Shown: positions 60,083 through 64,000 of the stretch, one piece after another
How the letters are laid out: every line of letters starts with the position of its first letter
How positions within the stretch are numbered: position 1 is the first letter of the stretch
DNA from: Candidatus Stoquefichus sp.
GTDB taxonomy: Bacteria; Bacillota_I; Bacilli_A; Erysipelotrichales; Coprobacillaceae
DNA length: 64,000 nt
Assembly (NCBI GenBank): GCA_021768625.1
Contig: JAETUM010000001.1
Span: 33,882-97,881 of the forward strand
Direction of reading: 5' to 3'
Program-made: the position numbers and the translations under genes
Notes under the pieces: model-generated
Database searches by the model: none
Told to the model about the DNA's origin: nothing
What the model saw: only the letters and a program-made list of their open reading frames with translations

Positions 60083-60202
60083 TTATATCACCTTAGGCAT
60101 GAAGTTTGGAAGAAACAAATATCCACCTTTGTACAATAAATATAAGATTAAAAACATAAAACCAATCATAAGAATCATTTTTAAAATTTCTTTATTGTTC
60201 AT
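60083..60202 (-). CDS. Small membrane protein
   Basis: A 39-residue ORF (MNNKEILKMILMIGFMFLIL then YLLYKGGYLFLPNFMPKVI) with one membrane helix. GAGGTAG lies 6 bp before the ATG. It overlaps the adhesin stop by 11 bp and is followed directly by the next ATG. Too short for the ORF list; supported by its ribosome site and coupling on both sides. Confidence 0.6.
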   Translation of the reverse strand: MNNKEILKMILMIGFMFLILYLLYKGGYLFLPNFMPKVI

Positions 60203-63200
60203 CAGATCTACCTCTTTTTCTGAAAGTAAAGATACCTGCTACTGCACATAACCCTATACAAACATATGGTATGAATTGATTGCTATCTCCTGTTTTGACA
60301 ACTGTAGGAATAGATTGATCTAACATGACTATCTTTTGAATAACATCTCCATTATCATCAACAGTAAATGTAATAGATTCTGCAACATTATATCCTTGAG
60401 GTGCTATTGTTTCAGTCAGTGTATATGTCTTACCAACTCCCAACATCACTTCATGAGATTCCTTTGTAGAAATCCATTCTTCAACAACATTACCATCTTC
60501 ATCAGTAATTTTTAGATGAGCTCCTTCTAGTTCTTTCTTTGTTGTCGCATCCTGCTTAGAAATAACAACTTTATCTAACTTGATATCTGTCATAGAAATG
60601 ACTTGATTTTCATTTTCTTTAGAAACAGTAAATTCTATATCATCAGCTTTAATATAATTTTCTGGAGTTTCAATTTCTTGTAGAACATATGTTTTACCCA
60701 TCTCTACATTCTTTGAATAATAATCATTTTGATCAGTTACAAAGGTTTCAATAATCTTTTTACTCTCTTTCTCTACAATTTGAAGCTTCGCTCCAATAAC
60801 AGAGTGACCATTTTGATCAATTTTCTTAAAAGAAACTTGTTTATCCCTCATAACAATTGTTTGATTTTCTTTATCTGTACTCACTTCAAATACAATAGAT
60901 TCTGCTTTAATATATCCTTCTGGTGCAATGACCTCTGTTAGTAAATAAACCTTCCCTTCTTCTAAGTTATTAATATGATGAGGTTCTTTTGTAGAAGTCC
61001 ATTCATCTACAATGTTTCCTTCTTCATCTGTTACTTTAATTTGAGCACCTTCAAGTTCTTTTTTCCCTGTAACATCAGTTTTCGTAAATGAAACTGTCTT
61101 ATCTTTCATAATAATTTGTTCATTAACTTTTTGACTTGATACCTTAAATGTAACAGATTCTGCCTTAACGAAACCATTTGGAGCAGTTGTTTCAGTTAAT
61201 GTATAAGATTCTCCTTCTACTAATCCTTTTACTCTGTGTTCTTGATTTGATGAAATCCACTCATCTATGATTTGGTTATTTTTATCAGTAACTGTGAGTT
61301 TTGCCCCAACAAGTTCCTTTGTTCCAGTCACATCTGTTTTTGAAATAGAAACAATTTTATCAATCATTATTGTTTTTTGATTATCTTCTTTAAAAGTAAA
61401 TGTTATATCTGTTGCCTTGACATAGCCTTCAGCAGATACTTCTTCATGTAATGTATAAGTATCTCCAATGATTAATCCTTTAATGATATGTTCTTCCTTT
61501 GTTGAAATCCATTCATCTATGATATTTCCATCTTTATCATTTAATACAAGTTTTGCACCCTCAACTTCTTTTCCCGCAACATCAGTCTTTTTAAAATATG
61601 CAGTTGTCAATTTATTTTCCATTTCTTTGACCTCTTTATAGACTTTTGTTGTATTATCTTTAATTGTAAAATTATAAATGAGAAGAGTATTATTTAACAC
61701 ATATCCTTTCTCTGTTTCCACTTCTTTGAGGATATAGCTTGCTCCTTTTGTTCCTAATGGTAAAGCTGATATTTCAAGTTTTCCATCTTCTGAAGTTGTA
61801 TAGATACCTTCTTGAGAATTATCTGTTTTAACAATATCTCCTTTATGATAAATGACTGTTCCATCTGCTGGATCAACAATTTCAGAATTAGCAATTAATT
61901 GAAATTTTGCTTGAAGATTTTCTTTCTCATTAGCAAGTGAATCATCACTATACTCAAATGACTTATTTAGCACAATTGTTCCTGTAGGCTTATCATTTTG
62001 AATTATCATTTTAAATACAGGATCACCTTCATTATCAAATGTAATTGTCTTGCCTTCTGAATCGATTGTAAATTGAATATTGTTACTTAACAAGAAACCA
62101 TCAGGACTTTTTATTTCCTCAAGATAATAAGTTCCTGCTTTGACCATATCTTCTAAAACAACCATACCATCTTTATCTGTAGACCATTTATCTTTATAAA
62201 ATAATCCTACTTTTTGTTTTAAATAGTTCCCTGCTGAATCTTTAATCTTAAATGTTGCATGACTGAGTTTAACTTTATGACCTTGTTTATCAGTTTTAAC
62301 AAGTTGTAACCATGTTTTAAATGGACCATTATTAATCATTCTATACTCAACTTCTTTATCTTTATCAATTGTCACAAAGAAATCTCCACTCTTAATATAG
62401 TCTGATATTGTCTTTGTTTCTCTTACGATATAAGTCCCATATGGAACGTCAATAGAAGTTCCTCTTCCTGTATCATCTGTTGTGATAATGCTGTATGTTT
62501 TTGCTGAATTCCAACCTTTTTCATTGACTTCACTCTTTAATTTCATAGTAAATTCAATGCCCTTAAGTCCTTCAACAACACCACTGCTTCCATCTGTACT
62601 TCCTTTAGCAATCGATAGTTTTCCTTTGATAACCTGTTCGTTAGAAACGATTGATTTAATTTCTAATTCTTTTGTACTTGAAGTCTTCTTTAAAGTGATT
62701 GAATGTGCTTCTGGATCAAGTAAATAACCTTTTGGTGATTTTACTTCTTCAACAACATAATCCCCTAAAGGTAAATTTGACCATATAATGTTATAATTCT
62801 TATCTACTGTTTTTTGACCTTCATCTCCATAAGTTCCACTACCTACTGTCTTTGTAGAGATAACCTCTCCTGCTTTATACAAAACAGAGTCATCAGCTGG
62901 ATTTAAAACATTATTCTTTGCCTTTAATACGTATTGAGCACCTATTAAAGTGGCATCTCCCTGTGCTGTTTTACCTGTTTCTTTATCCACTTTTGATAGA
63001 TTGATTTCTCCTAATACAGGTTCATTAAAAATTTCAATACTATAAACGAAATTATTTTCTTTTATAGATTGTTTTTCTGTCAACGTTGCTATTGTATAGT
63101 TTGCTGGCTCTTTTTTCTCTCTAATAATATATGTTCCATAATCTAATAATCCAGTTTTAGCTATACCATTAGTTCCTGTTGTAATTGTTTCAACAACTTT

Positions 63201-63953
63201 ATCTCCAGACAATACTTCAAACACTGTTCCTGCCTTCTTGACAACCTGTTTGGTTTTCAAATCTTTCTTAGTCACTTGAATATAGGCTTGTTTCCAATCA
63301 TTGGTTGCTGTATAAGTGACTGTTTGATCAGATTTGACAGTTACAGAATGAATTGTTTTATCAAGAATAAGATGTTCTGGCACTTCTATTTCCTGTATAT
63401 AAACAATACCAGGTTTTAATTTTGAAACAGTTACCTTTCCGTTTGAACCTGTTGTATAGGTTCCAATGGGTTTAGACATATCTTTGTTATAACTGAGTTT
63501 GAACTTTGTGTTTGGAACATAGTTTCCTTTATTGTCTTTTTTAGCAATTTCTACATCTCCAAATAAATTAATTTTAATTTTGATATTGATATACTTTGGA
63601 TCACTAAAACCAGGAGTACATATCAAATCCTGTTTATCTGAACTTCTCAAAACAAAATTCACTTGATTTGAATTTCTATTTACATATTTAGACATTCCTG
63701 CTTTAATTGCATCAGCATTTATAATACTAACACTTTCTTTTGAACAATCATCAGATACTGTTACCTTCATACCATTACTTCCTTTTGTATGTTCAAAGGT
63801 TACACCATCCTTTGTATAGTTGAATGAATCATAATATTGTAAAACTTGGTTCTTGTCTTGAAGCGTTTTGCTTTGACCTAATTCAGAGCCTGTAAATAAT
63901 TTTGTGTAAAGTTTAAATTCATTAGTAGAATGGATAGTAATTACATCGAGTAA
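60192..63953 (-). pseudogene. Giant CnaB/SpaA-repeat sortase-anchored surface protein, 5' end missing
   Basis: More than 1,250 residues of a cell-wall adhesin. The protein is a chain of CnaB/SpaA-like beta domains, many with the E-box (YIQEIEVPE, YIVREKKEPA, YLEEIKSPDG). The C-terminal third is a set of ~80-residue near-repeats (VTGKKELEGAQIKVTDEEGN type). It ends VVKTGDSNQFIPY, a membrane helix and basic tail, a sortase signal of the KTGD type. The first ATG is at 63770, but the frame is open to 63953 with clear domain sequence and no start, signal peptide or ribosome site. The N-terminus ends abruptly at the dyad at 63934-63968. Confidence 0.8.
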
Positions 63954-63968
63954 TCATGTAATTACTAT
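63934..63968. repeat. 13-9-13 bp dyad at the adhesin's truncated 5' end
   Basis: ATAGTAATTACAT, nine bases (cgagtaatc), then the perfect inverse ATGTAATTACTAT. The geometry is like loxP or dif-type recombinase sites. On the plus strand a T-run follows, so a terminator is an alternative. The adhesin frame enters through the left arm (DVITIHS) and meets a stop in the spacer/right arm. Confidence 0.6.
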
Positions 63969-64000
63969 TTTTTATAATGTTATCATATAAATAATCGTTG
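63969..64000. other. Sequence past the dyad, cut by window edge
   Basis: Only 32 bp are visible (TTTTTTATAATG near the start, TATAAT at about 63973). Nothing can be assigned; it might carry a promoter or the other side of an invertible segment. Confidence 0.2.

Noticed and set aside
63934..63976. Simple terminator of a plus-strand gene
   Set aside because: Hairpin plus T-run fits, but no plus-strand gene leads into it and it sits at the exact break of the adhesin frame; kept as an alternative, not the main call.
1..64000. CRISPR arrays, tRNA or rRNA genes
   Set aside because: No regularly spaced repeats with unique spacers, and no tRNA- or rRNA-like conserved sequence was seen on either strand.

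Overview
The window is a very AT-rich stretch of a low-GC Firmicute. The A+T content, consensus TATAAT promoters, AGGAGG ribosome-binding sites, Sel1/MobP-type conjugation genes and sortase-type adhesin suggest a gut Erysipelotrichia- or Clostridia-like bacterium. The genus is inference; there is no rRNA or tRNA in the window to fix it. Nearly every gene reads leftward (minus strand).

Layout. (1) 1-6.3 kb looks chromosomal: an FtsX-type ABC permease cut by the window edge, its probable two-component system, a DMT exporter, a GNAT acetyltransferase and a DJ-1/PfpI protein. (2) 6.5-7.6 kb is a decayed second copy of a 1 kb module from the conjugative element: a deleted ribbon-helix-helix gene, a 40-residue holin-like type I toxin with a convergent antisense RNA, and a hairpin region that may be an oriT. 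(3) 7.8-14.8 kb is a defence-like island: a metallo-beta-lactamase-fold protein, then a tight four-gene operon of N6-adenine methyltransferase, a double-GHKL soluble histidine kinase, a stand-alone receiver and an HNH nuclease. (4) 14.9-18.9 kb holds three consecutive large-serine-recombinase-family genes, the middle one lacking the catalytic domain. They probably mark the left end of an integrative and conjugative element (ICE) running past the right edge of the window. (5) 19-21.7 kb carries a ParE/Phd toxin-antitoxin pair, an unknown gene with a possibly structured leader, and a sigma-like regulator.

(6) 22.4-38.5 kb is ICE cargo: a class I lanthipeptide cluster. It has a full-length LanB dehydratase, a LanC lacking two of the three canonical zinc ligands, a GT1-type glycosyltransferase, a PIG-L deacetylase, a flavodoxin-like reductase, an intact precursor (FDLDL leader) and a second, frameshifted precursor (FNLDL leader). 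Next to it are an ABC exporter and an agr-type quorum-sensing set (agrA, agrC, agrB and a small agrD found by eye) plus a MerR regulator with a 19-bp-spacer promoter. The gene content suggests a glycosylated, possibly deacetylated lanthipeptide under peptide quorum-sensing control. An IS200-type element sits between the two halves.

(7) 38.6-60.2 kb is the conjugation module: VirD4 coupling protein, Toprim primase-like protein, relaxase with Sel1 repeats, accessory RHH protein, candidate oriT, NlpC/P60 hydrolase, amidoligase, VirB4, PrgI/VirB3-like, VirB6-like and VirB2-like proteins, AbrB-type proteins and a Dam methylase. Two of these genes appear to start at AUA or AUU with good ribosome-binding sites. 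(8) 60.2-64 kb is a giant CnaB/SpaA-repeat surface protein with a VKTGD sorting signal. Its 5' end stops at a 13-9-13 bp dyad with loxP-like geometry, which suggests a recombination boundary.
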